From Cupriavidus gilardii (lineage in GTDB: Bacteria; Pseudomonadota; Gammaproteobacteria; Burkholderiales; Burkholderiaceae), in the NCBI RefSeq assembly GCF_013314895.1, contig NZ_JABTYE010000001.1, forward strand, positions 343,479 to 407,478: a DNA stretch of 64,000 bases, written 5' to 3'. The notes beneath the pieces are model-generated. The model was given only the letters and a program-made list of their open reading frames with translations. It did no database searches and had not been told where the DNA came from. Positions 43,672 through 51,710 of the stretch are shown piece after piece. Within the stretch, counting starts at the first letter, position 1; each line of letters opens with the position of its first letter. A program made the translations under genes and the position numbers.

Positions 43672-44185
43672 CCCCGTCCCGCGCCTGCCTGCTGGGGCTT
43701 GGCGTGGCGTTGACTGGTCCGCTTCGGCTAGTGCACATCATCCCACACCGAAGCCCTTTCCTCACACAAAAATACACTTCCTCACACTATTCCCCACTTT
43801 AGAGGAAGCCTATTGGCCGGTCAAGGCTCGTCAACGGTGCCAAAAAGGCGTTTTTCGGAATCAGAACAAAGACTTAGCGCAAGGCGAGCGCGCACCAGGA
43901 AGGTGAATTCCTAATGAAATGAAGGTCTTAGGGGAGAAAGCCGAGAAACCACCTGAGAACTACGCGGGGAGAAGTCGCTGGCGCAAGGAAATACCGCGGT
44001 CCCGAGCCCGGCCAAAGGATACAACGATTCGGCGCCGAGAGCCGCTGGGAAGCGCCCGCAGCTCGGGCCAGCAGAGGCGGCCCGCCAGGGGTCCGGATGG
44101 TCAGTGGCGGACCGGCGGATCGGTGGGCGCCGTCAGATCCATCAGACCCATCAGACCCATCGATCCATCAGATCCATCAGATTCA
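43672..44185. other. Intergenic region upstream of mraZ and downstream of coq7
   Basis: This 514-base stretch has no convincing gene. It contains the MraZ-type repeats (43741-43797), an AT-richer block around 43800-44000 unlike the flanking genes, and the 9-bp repeat abutting coq7 (44136-44188). It must hold the dcw promoter; I could not fix the -35/-10 hexamers with confidence. Confidence 0.5.
43741..43797 (-). promoter_or_regulatory. Putative MraZ boxes upstream of mraZ
   Basis: On the minus strand GTGTGAGGAA occurs twice exactly 20 bases apart (43778-43787 and 43758-43767), with related GTGGGGAA at 43790-43797 and GTGTGGGA at about 43742-43749. Regularly spaced TGGGR-type repeats before mraZ are the known MraZ operator in other bacteria, so autoregulation is likely. 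Confidence 0.6.
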
Positions 44186-44188
44186 TCA
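44136..44188. repeat. 9-bp tandem repeat abutting coq7 stop
   Basis: Six units of GAYCCATCA (one shortened to eight bases) run from 44136 to 44188. The last unit contains the coq7 stop codon. It is non-coding on the coq7 strand apart from that stop. Confidence 0.85.
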
Positions 44189-44812
44189 GATGCGATACGC
44201 GGTGGTGGTCATCACGCGCGAGGCCGCGCGCATCGCCGCCCGTACCGGGGCGGGCAGCGTGATGCCGCCGGCTTCGCGGGCGCTGGCACCGTGGCGCGCC
44301 TCGTCGTCGCGCATCTGCTCGAGGATCGCGCGCGAGCGCGCGTCGGCGGGCGGCAGCTGCTCAAGATGCCCGGTCAGATGCTGCTCGACCTGACGCTCGG
44401 TCTCGGAAACGAAACCCAGGCTGGCGCGATCGCCCGCACGTCCGGCCAGCCAGCCGATCGCGAAGGCGCCGGCATACCACAGCGGGTTCAGCAGGCTGGG
44501 TCGCGATCCGAGTTCGCGCAGACGCTCGGCGCACCAGCCGAGGTGATCCTCCTCCTCGCGCGCGGCGGCATCCATCTGCGCGCGCACCGCGCCGTCGCGC
44601 GCGGTCAGCTTCTGGGCCTGGTACAGCGCCTGGGCACAGACCTCGCCGACATGGTTGACCCGCATCAGCCCGGCCACATGCCGGCGCTCGCCCGCATCGA
44701 GGTGCGTGTCGTCGTGCTCGGGCAGCGTCTCGGCCGGGCTGGGGCGCCCCGCACGGGTCGCGCCGGTGATGGCGCGCAGGGCGACGTCGAATTCGTGGAT
44801 CAGCTTGTCCAT
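44186..44812 (-). CDS. coq7: Demethoxyubiquinone hydroxylase Coq7
   Basis: A 208-residue di-iron monooxygenase performing the penultimate hydroxylation of ubiquinone synthesis. Iron ligands are visible in [11 protein letters not shown] (E57), REEEDH (E87, H90), ETERQVEQH and DDEARH (E171, H174). ATG 44812 is chosen; a frame to 46336 reads through the porin antisense. Beta-proteobacteria use Coq7 for this step. The gene is divergent from the porin gene across 321 bases. Confidence 0.95.
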   Translation of the reverse strand: MDKLIHEFDVALRAITGATRAGRPSPAETLPEHDDTHLDAGERRHVAGLMRVNHVGEVCAQALYQAQKLTARDGAVRAQMDAAAREEEDHLGWCAERLRELGSRPSLLNPLWYAGAFAIGWLAGRAGDRASLGFVSETERQVEQHLTGHLEQLPPADARSRAILEQMRDDEARHGASAREAGGITLPAPVRAAMRAASRVMTTTAYRI

Positions 44813-45133
44813 GTCGGTACGGCGGAGCGGCCAGCGTGACGTGAAAGTGACGATGAGCCGCCATGGGTCGGTTCGGGGAATTCCCGCATTGTACCGCCAC
44901 CGTTTCGGCAGCCCCGCGCGGGGCGCCTTGCCAGTACTGGCTTGGGCTGGCGGGCTACTCCAAAACCCTGAGTTGTTAAAAGCCGACAATAGAACGACTG
45001 TGCGATTGTGCAAACAATGCCGTTTGTTACAGTACCCGACAACTTCTCGCGAAGTTGGGTGCGCAGGTGTTGGAGAGCTCAGGAGGCTGCCTCGCGCATC
45101 ACCAATAATTCTTACTACAGGAGATAAACCAGC
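44813..45133. other. Divergent regulatory region coq7 / porin
   Basis: This 321-base stretch has no gene. It contains a perfect 7-bp hairpin CAACTTC/GAAGTTG (45040-45057), a CAAAC/GTTTG inverted repeat near 45011-45026, and a possible porin promoter TTGTGC (45006-45011) with TACAGT (45028-45033) 16 bases apart. The hairpin would lie at the 5' end of the porin leader. AGGAGA stands eight bases before the porin ATG. Confidence 0.45.
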
Positions 45134-46246
45134 ATGAAGAAGTCGCTTCTTGCATTGGCCGCGCTCGGCGCTTTCGCCGGCACTGCGCAGGCTCAGTCGA
45201 GCGTCACGCTGTACGGGGTGGTCGATGCCAACATCGAATACGTCAGCAACATGTCTTCCACCTCCCCGGGTACCGCAGGGTTCCCCGGCCGCGGGGAGAA
45301 CAGGTTTGGCGTGACTTCGGGCGGTCTGTCCGGTTCGCGCTGGGGTCTGCGCGGCGTGGAAGACCTCGGTGGCGGCCTGAAGGCGCTGTTCGTGCTGGAA
45401 AGCGGCTTCGGCGTGGACGATGGCCGCATGCAGCAGGGCGGCCGCCTGTTCGGTCGCCAGGCCTACGTCGGCATCGAGAGCAACCAGATCGGCCGCATCA
45501 CGCTGGGCCGCCAGTACACCTCGATGTTCGATGCGTTCGCCAACTTCTCGCCGACCGGCTACGCGACCCAGTACGAACCGATCGCCTATCAGCTGGGCAC
45601 CAACTTCCGTTCGGACAACACCGTCAAGTACACCGGCAAGCTCGGTCCGGTGACCGCGATCGCCCACTGGTCGTTCGGCAACGGCGTGGCCGGCGGCGGC
45701 GAAGTGCCGGGGCAGTTCCGCCGCGACACCGGCTACGGTGGCGCAATCGCCTATGCGGCCGGCCCGCTGGGCGTGGCGATCAGCTACGACCAGTCGAACC
45801 CGACCGTGGCCAATACGGGCGGCGACACGGCCACGTTCCGCAAGGCTGGCGCCGCGGCGAGCTACGCCTTCGGCCCGGCCAAGCTGATGGCCGGCTACCG
45901 CTGGGGCCAGAACAAGGCCCCGAACGACGCCACCATCTATCGCGACGACTACTACTGGGCAGGCGCCAACTACCAGGCCACCGCCGCGCTGGGCCTGACG
46001 CTGGCGTACTACTACGCCGACGTCAAGAACCTGAACGGCGTCAACGCTCCGAACCCGTGGCAGGTCAGCTTCGTGGCGGACTACAACATCACCAAGCGGA
46101 CGGACATCTATCTGACCGCGGCCTATGCCAAGAACGCCGGCCTGAACTTCGACAGCGCCGTCATCAGCTTTGCCAACGGCTACCCGCTGGGCGCCGGCGA
46201 AGACAATATGGTGGGCGTGGGCATCGGCATCCGACACAAGTTCTGA
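45134..46246 (+). CDS. Outer-membrane porin (Gram-negative porin, beta-proteobacterial type)
   Basis: A 370-residue outer-membrane porin. The signal peptide [20 protein letters not shown] precedes [16 protein letters not shown], the usual start of beta-proteobacterial general porins. [25 protein letters not shown] is typical of the second and third strands (cited here in parts), and the chain ends in RHKF with the terminal Phe needed for BAM assembly. It probably forms trimers with weakly selective channels. It is monocistronic with a strong terminator. Confidence 0.93.
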   Translation: MKKSLLALAALGAFAGTAQAQSSVTLYGVVDANIEYVSNMSSTSPGTAGFPGRGENRFGVTSGGLSGSRWGLRGVEDLGGGLKALFVLESGFGVDDGRMQQGGRLFGRQAYVGIESNQIGRITLGRQYTSMFDAFANFSPTGYATQYEPIAYQLGTNFRSDNTVKYTGKLGPVTAIAHWSFGNGVAGGGEVPGQFRRDTGYGGAIAYAAGPLGVAISYDQSNPTVANTGGDTATFRKAGAAASYAFGPAKLMAGYRWGQNKAPNDATIYRDDYYWAGANYQATAALGLTLAYYYADVKNLNGVNAPNPWQVSFVADYNITKRTDIYLTAAYAKNAGLNFDSAVISFANGYPLGAGEDNMVGVGIGIRHKF

Positions 46247-46279
46247 ACAACAGCAGTTCCGCGAGCCCGCTCGCTTTCG

Positions 46280-46305
46280 AAAGGCACCTACGGGTGCCTT
46301 TTTTA
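46280..46305 (+). terminator. Rho-independent terminator after the porin gene
   Basis: AAAGGCACC pairs with GGTGCCTTT around TACG, followed by a T-run. It lies 34 bases past the porin stop. Confidence 0.9.
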
Positions 46306-46456
46306 TTGGCCGTCGTGACTGCGCTGGCCCGGCCATAGGGCTTCACCTCATCGGCATTGCCACGCCCGCGCCACTAGAATGCAGCAGTCCGGCGACCCGC
46401 CGGCCGACCAGCGACAACACGACGCGCTTGCCGAAGGCGCGCAAGGAGACGACCCG

Positions 46457-47485
46457 ATGCAAGCCCCCCGCCGCCGCGCCTTCCGTCTGACGCTCGCCGC
46501 CATGCTGACCGGAATTGCGGCAATGGCCGGCCCCGCGTGGCTCGCGCCCGCGCATGCCGCGGATCCGGCCGCCTATCCGGCCAAGCCGATCCGCATGGTC
46601 GTGCCCTTCGCGCCGGGCGGCACCACCGACATCCTGGCGCGCGCGGTCGCCGCCGAGCTGTCGAAGCTGCCGGGCTGGAACGTGGTGGTCGACAACCGGC
46701 CCGGCGCCGGCGGCAATATCGGCGCCGAGATCGTCTCCAAGGCCGAGCCCGACGGCTACACGCTGCTGATGGGAACCGTCGGCACCCACGGCATCAACCA
46801 GTCGCTGTACAGCAAGCTGCCGTACGACCCGATCAAGGACTTCGCGCCGATCACCGAGGTCGCCGCGGTGCCGAACGTGCTGGTGCTGAATCCGGCGTTC
46901 GCCCAGCAGAACAAGATCAACAGCGTCAACGACCTGATCGCCTATGCGCGCGCCAACCCCGGCAAGCTGAACATGGCCTCGAGCGGCAACGGCACCTCGA
47001 TCCATCTGGCAGGGGAACTGTTCAAGACGCAAACCCGTACCTTCATGGTCCACTTCCCGTACAAGGGCAGCGGCCCGGCGCTGACCGATCTGGCCGGCGG
47101 CACGATGCAGGTGATGTTCGACAACCTGCCGTCGTCGATGTCGCTGATCAAGGCCGGCAAGCTCAAGGCGCTGGCGGTGACCAGCGCCAAGCCATCGCCG
47201 GCGCTGCCCGACCTGCCGACCATCGCGCAGGCAGCCAGGCTGCCCGGCTACGAAGCGAGCTCGTGGTTCGGCCTGCTGGCACCGGCCGGCACGCCGCCCG
47301 CCATCGTCTCGCGGATCCAGCAGGAAGTAGCCAAGGCGCTGGGCACGCCGGCGATGCGCGAGAAGCTGCAGGCGCAGGGCGCCGAACCGGTCGGCAGCAC
47401 GCCGCAGCAGTTCGCCCAGCATATCCGCGCCGAAACCACCAAATGGGCCAAGGTGGTCAAGGACTCGGGCGCCAAGGTCGACTGA
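46457..47485 (+). CDS. Bug-family tricarboxylate-transport substrate-binding protein (TctC-like)
   Basis: A 342-residue periplasmic binding protein. An Arg-rich n-region and hydrophobic core end at APAHA (residue 34). The mature start [25 protein letters not shown] carries the Bug signature (shown here in parts: [22 protein letters not shown]), with GAGGNIGAE following. AGGAG stands eight bases before ATG 46457; a frame from 46379 is less likely. Bug proteins bind organic acids, amides or aromatic acids and are greatly expanded in Burkholderiales. No TctAB membrane genes are nearby, as is usual for orphans. A TAGAAT at 46375-46380 could be its -10. Confidence 0.92.
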   Translation: MQAPRRRAFRLTLAAMLTGIAAMAGPAWLAPAHAADPAAYPAKPIRMVVPFAPGGTTDILARAVAAELSKLPGWNVVVDNRPGAGGNIGAEIVSKAEPDGYTLLMGTVGTHGINQSLYSKLPYDPIKDFAPITEVAAVPNVLVLNPAFAQQNKINSVNDLIAYARANPGKLNMASSGNGTSIHLAGELFKTQTRTFMVHFPYKGSGPALTDLAGGTMQVMFDNLPSSMSLIKAGKLKALAVTSAKPSPALPDLPTIAQAARLPGYEASSWFGLLAPAGTPPAIVSRIQQEVAKALGTPAMREKLQAQGAEPVGSTPQQFAQHIRAETTKWAKVVKDSGAKVD

Positions 47486-47577
47486 TCCATCGCGCGGGGC
47501 AGCGGCCGCGGGAGCGCTTGGCCGCCCGCTTAAGGCATATACTTCAGGCGTCAACATTCTTCCCCTGGCCGCCTGCA

Positions 47578-48081
47578 ATGCCGACCTCCGCCGCCGACGC
47601 CGCGCCCAACGCGGCGCCAGTCGATCTCGAAACCCGCGCCGACGACGCCAGCCACGAGGCGCTGCGCCTGTGGCTGCGGCTGCTGACCTGCACCAATCTG
47701 GTCGAGTCCGATATCCGCAGCCGGCTGCGCGAGTCGTTCGGCTGCACGCTGCCGCGCTTCGACCTGATGGCGCAGCTCGAGCGCCATCCCGAGGGCCTGA
47801 AGATGGGCGAGCTGTCCCGCCGCATGATGGTCACCGGCGGCAACGTGACCGGCATCACCGACCAGCTGCAGCAGGAAGGGCTGGTTTCGCGCGAGCCGCT
47901 CGCCAACGACCGGCGCGCCTATCTGATCCGGCTGACACCCGCCGGCCGCGCCGCCTTCACGCAGATGGCACGCGCGCACGAGCAATGGGTCGAGCAGCTG
48001 TTCGGCGGGCTGGCAGAAACCGAGCGGCGCGCGCTGTTCAAGCTGCTGGGCCGCCTCAAATCGACACTGGTGTCCGCATGA
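47578..48081 (+). CDS. MarR-family transcriptional regulator
   Basis: A 167-residue winged-helix regulator. The wHTH spans about 60-125 with LSRRMMVTGGNVTGITDQLQ as recognition region and a wing in VSREPLANDRRAYLIRLT. Members respond to phenolic or aromatic ligands or oxidants; the ligand is unknown. The gene follows the Bug gene by 92 bases on the same strand and overlaps the following lipoprotein gene by ATGA, so it may regulate one or both. No clear ribosome site precedes ATG 47578. Confidence 0.85.
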   Translation: MPTSAADAAPNAAPVDLETRADDASHEALRLWLRLLTCTNLVESDIRSRLRESFGCTLPRFDLMAQLERHPEGLKMGELSRRMMVTGGNVTGITDQLQQEGLVSREPLANDRRAYLIRLTPAGRAAFTQMARAHEQWVEQLFGGLAETERRALFKLLGRLKSTLVSA

Positions 48082-48629
48082 AATTCCTATCGTCGCAACA
48101 GCGGTCCCAACAGCGGTTCCAACAGCGGTCCCAACAGCGGTCCCAACAGCGGTCGCAACGGCAACCGTTGCGCATCGCCCGTGTATCTGCGCTGGCCGCC
48201 GCGGTGGCCGTGGCAGCGCTTGCGAGCGCCTGCGCCAGTTCGCCCAGCGCGCCACCGGCGCCGCAGATCACGCCGGTCAATGCCACCGTCAAGCTGGGGC
48301 GCATCGCCGAGAAGCGCTTCGTCACGCGCGTCGATGTCGAGCAGGCGCGCGGCTATTCGGGCTACGGGGTGGGGGTGGGTGCCGCCAGCGGCGGCGGATG
48401 GCACGGCGGTGGCGTGGGAGTGGGCCTGGCCTTCGACCTGGGCCGGCTGCTGAACCGTCCGCCGACACAGCAGGTCGACATCTTCGCCTACGAGATCAGA
48501 CTGACCGACGGCACCAATGCGACGATCAACGGCCCGTCGGCGCCGGGCCTCGATGTCGGCAGCTGCGTGCGCGTGGTCTATGCCGATGGACGGCGCGAGC
48601 CGGGGCTGGCGCCGTCCAACGAGTGCTGA
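48078..48629 (+). CDS. Lipoprotein with N-terminal SQQR repeats
   Basis: A 183-residue predicted lipoprotein: hydrophobic segment at about 36-50 and lipobox LASAC with Cys52. Before it lies an unusual 30-residue n-region made of five (S/F)QQR units encoded by a 12-bp tandem repeat (48096-48155). The mature part has a glycine-rich stretch (GYSGYGVGVGAASGGGWHGGG) and ends in Cys. It resembles SlyB-like small outer-membrane lipoproteins only loosely; function unknown. ATG 48078 overlaps the MarR stop. A start after the repeats is conceivable, but no good ATG is present. Confidence 0.65.
   Translation: MKFLSSQQRSQQRFQQRSQQRSQQRSQRQPLRIARVSALAAAVAVAALASACASSPSAPPAPQITPVNATVKLGRIAEKRFVTRVDVEQARGYSGYGVGVGAASGGGWHGGGVGVGLAFDLGRLLNRPPTQQVDIFAYEIRLTDGTNATINGPSAPGLDVGSCVRVVYADGRREPGLAPSNEC
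48096..48155. repeat. 12-bp tandem repeat encoding QQRS units
   Basis: Five consecutive 12-bp copies of CAACAGCGGTCC (one with TTC, the last with TCG) inside the start of the lipoprotein gene. Copy-number change would keep the frame and only lengthen the signal-peptide n-region. Confidence 0.9.
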
Positions 48630-48632
48630 GCC

Positions 48633-48653
48633 GGCGCCGGCATGGCCGGCGCC
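48633..48653. other. Hairpin between convergent lipoprotein gene and fadD
   Basis: GGCGCCGGC and GCCGGCGCC form a perfect 9-bp stem around ATG in the 34-base convergent spacer. There is no T-run. It may protect or end both transcripts. Confidence 0.5.
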
Positions 48654-48663
48654 CTGAAGGCGG

Positions 48664-50346
48664 TCAGGCCGCCTTGCGCGCGTCGCGCAATTCGCGCCGC
48701 AGGATCTTGCCGACGTTGGTCTTCGGCAGCTCCGTGCGGAACTCGACGTACTTGGGCCGCTTGTAGCCGGTCAGCCGGTCCTTGCAGAACGCGATCACAT
48801 CCTGCTCGGTCAGCGACGGATCCTTCTTGACCACGAACAGCTTGACCACCTCGCCCGAATGCTCGTCGGGCACGCCGACCGCCGCGACTTCGAGCACGCC
48901 CGGGCACTCGGCCACTACCCCTTCGATCTCGTTCGGATAGACGTTGAAGCCCGACACCAGGATCATGTCCTTCTTGCGGTCGACGATGCGGGTATAGCCG
49001 CGCTCGTCGATGATGCCGATGTCGCCGGTCTTGAAGAAGCCGTCCGGCGTCATGACCTTGGCGGTCTCGTCCGGCCGGTTCCAGTAGCCGGCCATCACCT
49101 GCGGTCCGCGGATGCAGATCTCGCCCGGCTGGCCCGGCGGCACGTCGCGGCCGTCGTCATCCCGGATGGCGATCTCGGTCGACGGGAGCGGCAGGCCGAT
49201 GGTGCCGGAAAAGGCGTCGGTGTCGGTCGGATTGCAGGTCGCCGACGGCGAGGTCTCCGACAGGCCATAGCCCTCGATGATCGGGCAGCCGGTCTTGGCG
49301 AGCCATTTCTTCGCGACCGCCTCCTGCACCGCCATGCCGCCGCCGTTGGCCACGCGCAGCCCCGAGAAATCGACCTTGTCGATGTCCGGATGATTGATCA
49401 GCGCGTTGTACAGCGTGTTGACCGCCGGGAACATGTGGAAGCGGTACTTCTGCAGTTCCTTGATGAAGCCCGGAATGTCGCGCGGGTTCGGAATCAGCAC
49501 GCTCAGGCCGCCGCTGCGCATGCCCAGCAGCGCGCAAACGGTCAGCGCAAAGATGTGGTACAGCGGCAGCGCGGTGATCGTCACCACTTGATCGATCGGC
49601 GCGCCCTTGGCCAGCGCCGGCTGCATCCACGCCTGCGACTGCAGCACGTTGGCGACCACGTTCCGGTGCAGCAGCACCGCACCCTTCGATACCCCGGTGG
49701 TCCCGCCGGTGTACTGCAGGAAGGCGATATCGTCCGGACCGGTATCGACCGGCTTGCGCTGCAGCCGGCCGCCCTCGGCCAGCGCCGTGGGGAAGCGCAC
49801 GCAGTTGGGCAGTTCCCACGCCGGCACCATCTTCTTGACGTTGCGCACGACGAAGTTGACCACCGCGCCCTTGAGCCCACCCAGCATGTCGCCCATGCTG
49901 GCGACCACCACGTGCTTGACCGGCGTGGCGGCCAGCACCTGCTGCAGCGTGGCGGCGAAGTTCTCCAGGATCACGATCGCCTCGGCGCCGCTGTCCTTGA
50001 GCTGGTGCTCGAGTTCGCGCGGCGTGTACAGCGGGTTGACGTTGACCACCACCATGCCCGCGCGCAGCACGCCGGCCAGCACCACCGGATACTGCAGCAC
50101 GTTCGGCATCATGATCGCGACCCGTGCGCCCGGCTTCAGCCCGCGCGCCTGCAGCCAGGCGGCGAAGTCGCCGGACAGCCGGTCGAGCTCGGCATAGGTG
50201 ATCGCCTTGTCCATGCAGATGAAGGCGCGCCGGTCCGCGTAGTCCCGAAAGGATTCCTCCAGCAGTTGGGCAAGCGACCGGTACTGGCTGGCGTCGATCT
50301 CGGCGGGCACGCCTGCCGGATAGTGTTTCAGCCACTGCTTTTCCAT
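48664..50346 (-). CDS. fadD: Long-chain fatty acid--CoA ligase
   Basis: A 560-residue AMP-forming acyl-CoA synthetase. The P-loop TGGTTGVSKG is at 213-222; GYGLSETSP and the FACS motif in DGFFKTGDIGIIDERGYTRIVDRKKD (given here in parts: GFFKTGDIG, RGYTRIVDRKKD) follow, then the C-terminal catalytic Lys in KTNVGKILRRELR. It activates fatty acids for beta-oxidation. AGGAG stands seven bases before ATG 50346. A palindromic element at 50366-50377 upstream may be a fatty-acid regulator site. Confidence 0.93.
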   Translation of the reverse strand: MEKQWLKHYPAGVPAEIDASQYRSLAQLLEESFRDYADRRAFICMDKAITYAELDRLSGDFAAWLQARGLKPGARVAIMMPNVLQYPVVLAGVLRAGMVVVNVNPLYTPRELEHQLKDSGAEAIVILENFAATLQQVLAATPVKHVVVASMGDMLGGLKGAVVNFVVRNVKKMVPAWELPNCVRFPTALAEGGRLQRKPVDTGPDDIAFLQYTGGTTGVSKGAVLLHRNVVANVLQSQAWMQPALAKGAPIDQVVTITALPLYHIFALTVCALLGMRSGGLSVLIPNPRDIPGFIKELQKYRFHMFPAVNTLYNALINHPDIDKVDFSGLRVANGGGMAVQEAVAKKWLAKTGCPIIEGYGLSETSPSATCNPTDTDAFSGTIGLPLPSTEIAIRDDDGRDVPPGQPGEICIRGPQVMAGYWNRPDETAKVMTPDGFFKTGDIGIIDERGYTRIVDRKKDMILVSGFNVYPNEIEGVVAECPGVLEVAAVGVPDEHSGEVVKLFVVKKDPSLTEQDVIAFCKDRLTGYKRPKYVEFRTELPKTNVGKILRRELRDARKAA

Positions 50347-50365
50347 ATGCCGTCTCCTGGTTTCT

Positions 50366-50377
50366 GAATGATCGTTC
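50366..50377 (-). promoter_or_regulatory. Putative operator upstream of fadD
   Basis: GAATGATCGTTC is a 12-bp near-palindrome (one mismatched pair) located about 20 bases before the fadD start. TetR-type regulators of fatty-acid degradation bind palindromes of this size in proteobacteria; which regulator would act here is unknown. Confidence 0.35.
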
Positions 50378-50525
50378 GATTTTTGGGATGTCAAACGGCG
50401 ATGCTAAACGGCGGGCCCCCTTAAGACAACACCAGGACGGCACGTTAGATGAAGTCCTCTGAACTGCCGCCAGTGTAATGGTCGCGCAGCGCGCCAACGG
50501 TGCGCCGGCCGCTGGGGGAATACCC

Positions 50526-51710
50526 CTAGGACCCGCCCGCCATGGCGTCGTTGCCCGCTTCGGTCGCGGTAGCGGTGGCTGGGGCCGTGGCCGGGGCGGT
50601 GACCGGATCGGCCGCCGCATTGACGGTCGCCGCCTCGCCGGGCGCCAGCGCCCGCAGCCGTGCCTTGCGCTGTTCGGGCTTGAGCTTGCCGATGCGCTCG
50701 GCCTCGGCATAGAAGCGCTCCCAGTCGCCGCCGCATTGTTCGAGCAGCGCCAGGAACGCCGGCACCCATTGCTGATAGGTGGCGACCGCGGCCAGATGAG
50801 CGTTGGTCAGCGGCTGCGAGAACCAGCGGTCGTAGCCGCTGTAGCCGCCCCACGATTCCTTCAGCGTTGCATAGCGCTGGCGCAGCGCGGCAAAGATCGC
50901 CGCCTTGCCGGCACGCTTGGCGTCGTCGTCGATCGGCTTGCGGTACAGCGCATCGAGTTCGGCGCGCGCCTGCAGCAGCATCGCTCGGAACTGCTGCCGG
51001 CGCGCGTCGTACTGCCGATAACTGGCGCGCGCATCGGCGGAAGCTTCGCGCGCCAGCCAGCGCTCGACGCCGGCGATCTCCACCGCGCTGGCAAACGACT
51101 CGTTGAAAGTGGTGTCGTTGCGCACGTAGACCACCTGATGCGCCAGCTCGTGGAAGATCATCCGCGCGAGCTCGCCCTCGGGCAGATAGACGAAGGTATT
51201 CAGCAGCGGATCGTCGAAATAGCCCAGCGTCGAATAGGCGGGCACGCCGGCCACATAGGTCTCCAGCCCCTCGCTGCGCAGCGCCGCGGCATAGCGGTGC
51301 GCATCCTCGATCGCGTAGTAGCCGCGATAGTTGATGCAGCCGACCACCAGGAAGCACCACTTGTGCAGCTCCATCGACAGCTCGGGCGTGGCGAACACGC
51401 TCCACACCACATAGGGCCGATGCAGATTGGCGTAGCGGCGGTAGCTGCCGTTGTCCGGCAGCGCCAGTTCGCGCGAGGCGAAGTCGCGCATGCGGGCGGC
51501 CAGCGCCAGCCGTTCGGCCAGCCGCTTGTCGTTGCTGCCGTTGGCGTAGGCGATCGCCTCGGACAGCGGCGTGGCCTGCGCCATCACGCCCAGATGGCCG
51601 CTGATCGACTGCGCGTAGTACCCCACCGCCTCGCAGCCTGCCAGCAGGCCGCCCAGCGCGAGGGCGGCCAGCGCGGCCGCCACGCGGACGCGAGCCGGCC
51701 GCCGGGTCAT
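50526..51710 (-). CDS. Predicted lipoprotein aminopeptidase (HELAH zinc metallopeptidase)
   Basis: A 394-residue predicted lipoprotein: n-region MTRRPARVRV, hydrophobic 11-24 and lipobox LAGC with Cys26. HELAH (187-191) is the zinc-binding helix, with the likely third ligand in TFNESFASAVE (E204 region). This matches the uncharacterised 'predicted aminopeptidase' family (PF10023 type). The C-terminal end is an Ala/Thr-rich tail. ATG 51710 shares its A with the stop of the oxidoreductase gene (TGATG), so translation is coupled. Confidence 0.8.
   Translation of the reverse strand: MTRRPARVRVAAALAALALGGLLAGCEAVGYYAQSISGHLGVMAQATPLSEAIAYANGSNDKRLAERLALAARMRDFASRELALPDNGSYRRYANLHRPYVVWSVFATPELSMELHKWCFLVVGCINYRGYYAIEDAHRYAAALRSEGLETYVAGVPAYSTLGYFDDPLLNTFVYLPEGELARMIFHELAHQVVYVRNDTTFNESFASAVEIAGVERWLAREASADARASYRQYDARRQQFRAMLLQARAELDALYRKPIDDDAKRAGKAAIFAALRQRYATLKESWGGYSGYDRWFSQPLTNAHLAAVATYQQWVPAFLALLEQCGGDWERFYAEAERIGKLKPEQRKARLRALAPGEAATVNAAADPVTAPATAPATATATEAGNDAMAGGS

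Noticed and set aside
43919..44839. A 306-codon plus-strand frame covering the dcw upstream region
   Set aside because: It runs antisense through coq7 and has no recognisable domain or ribosome site.
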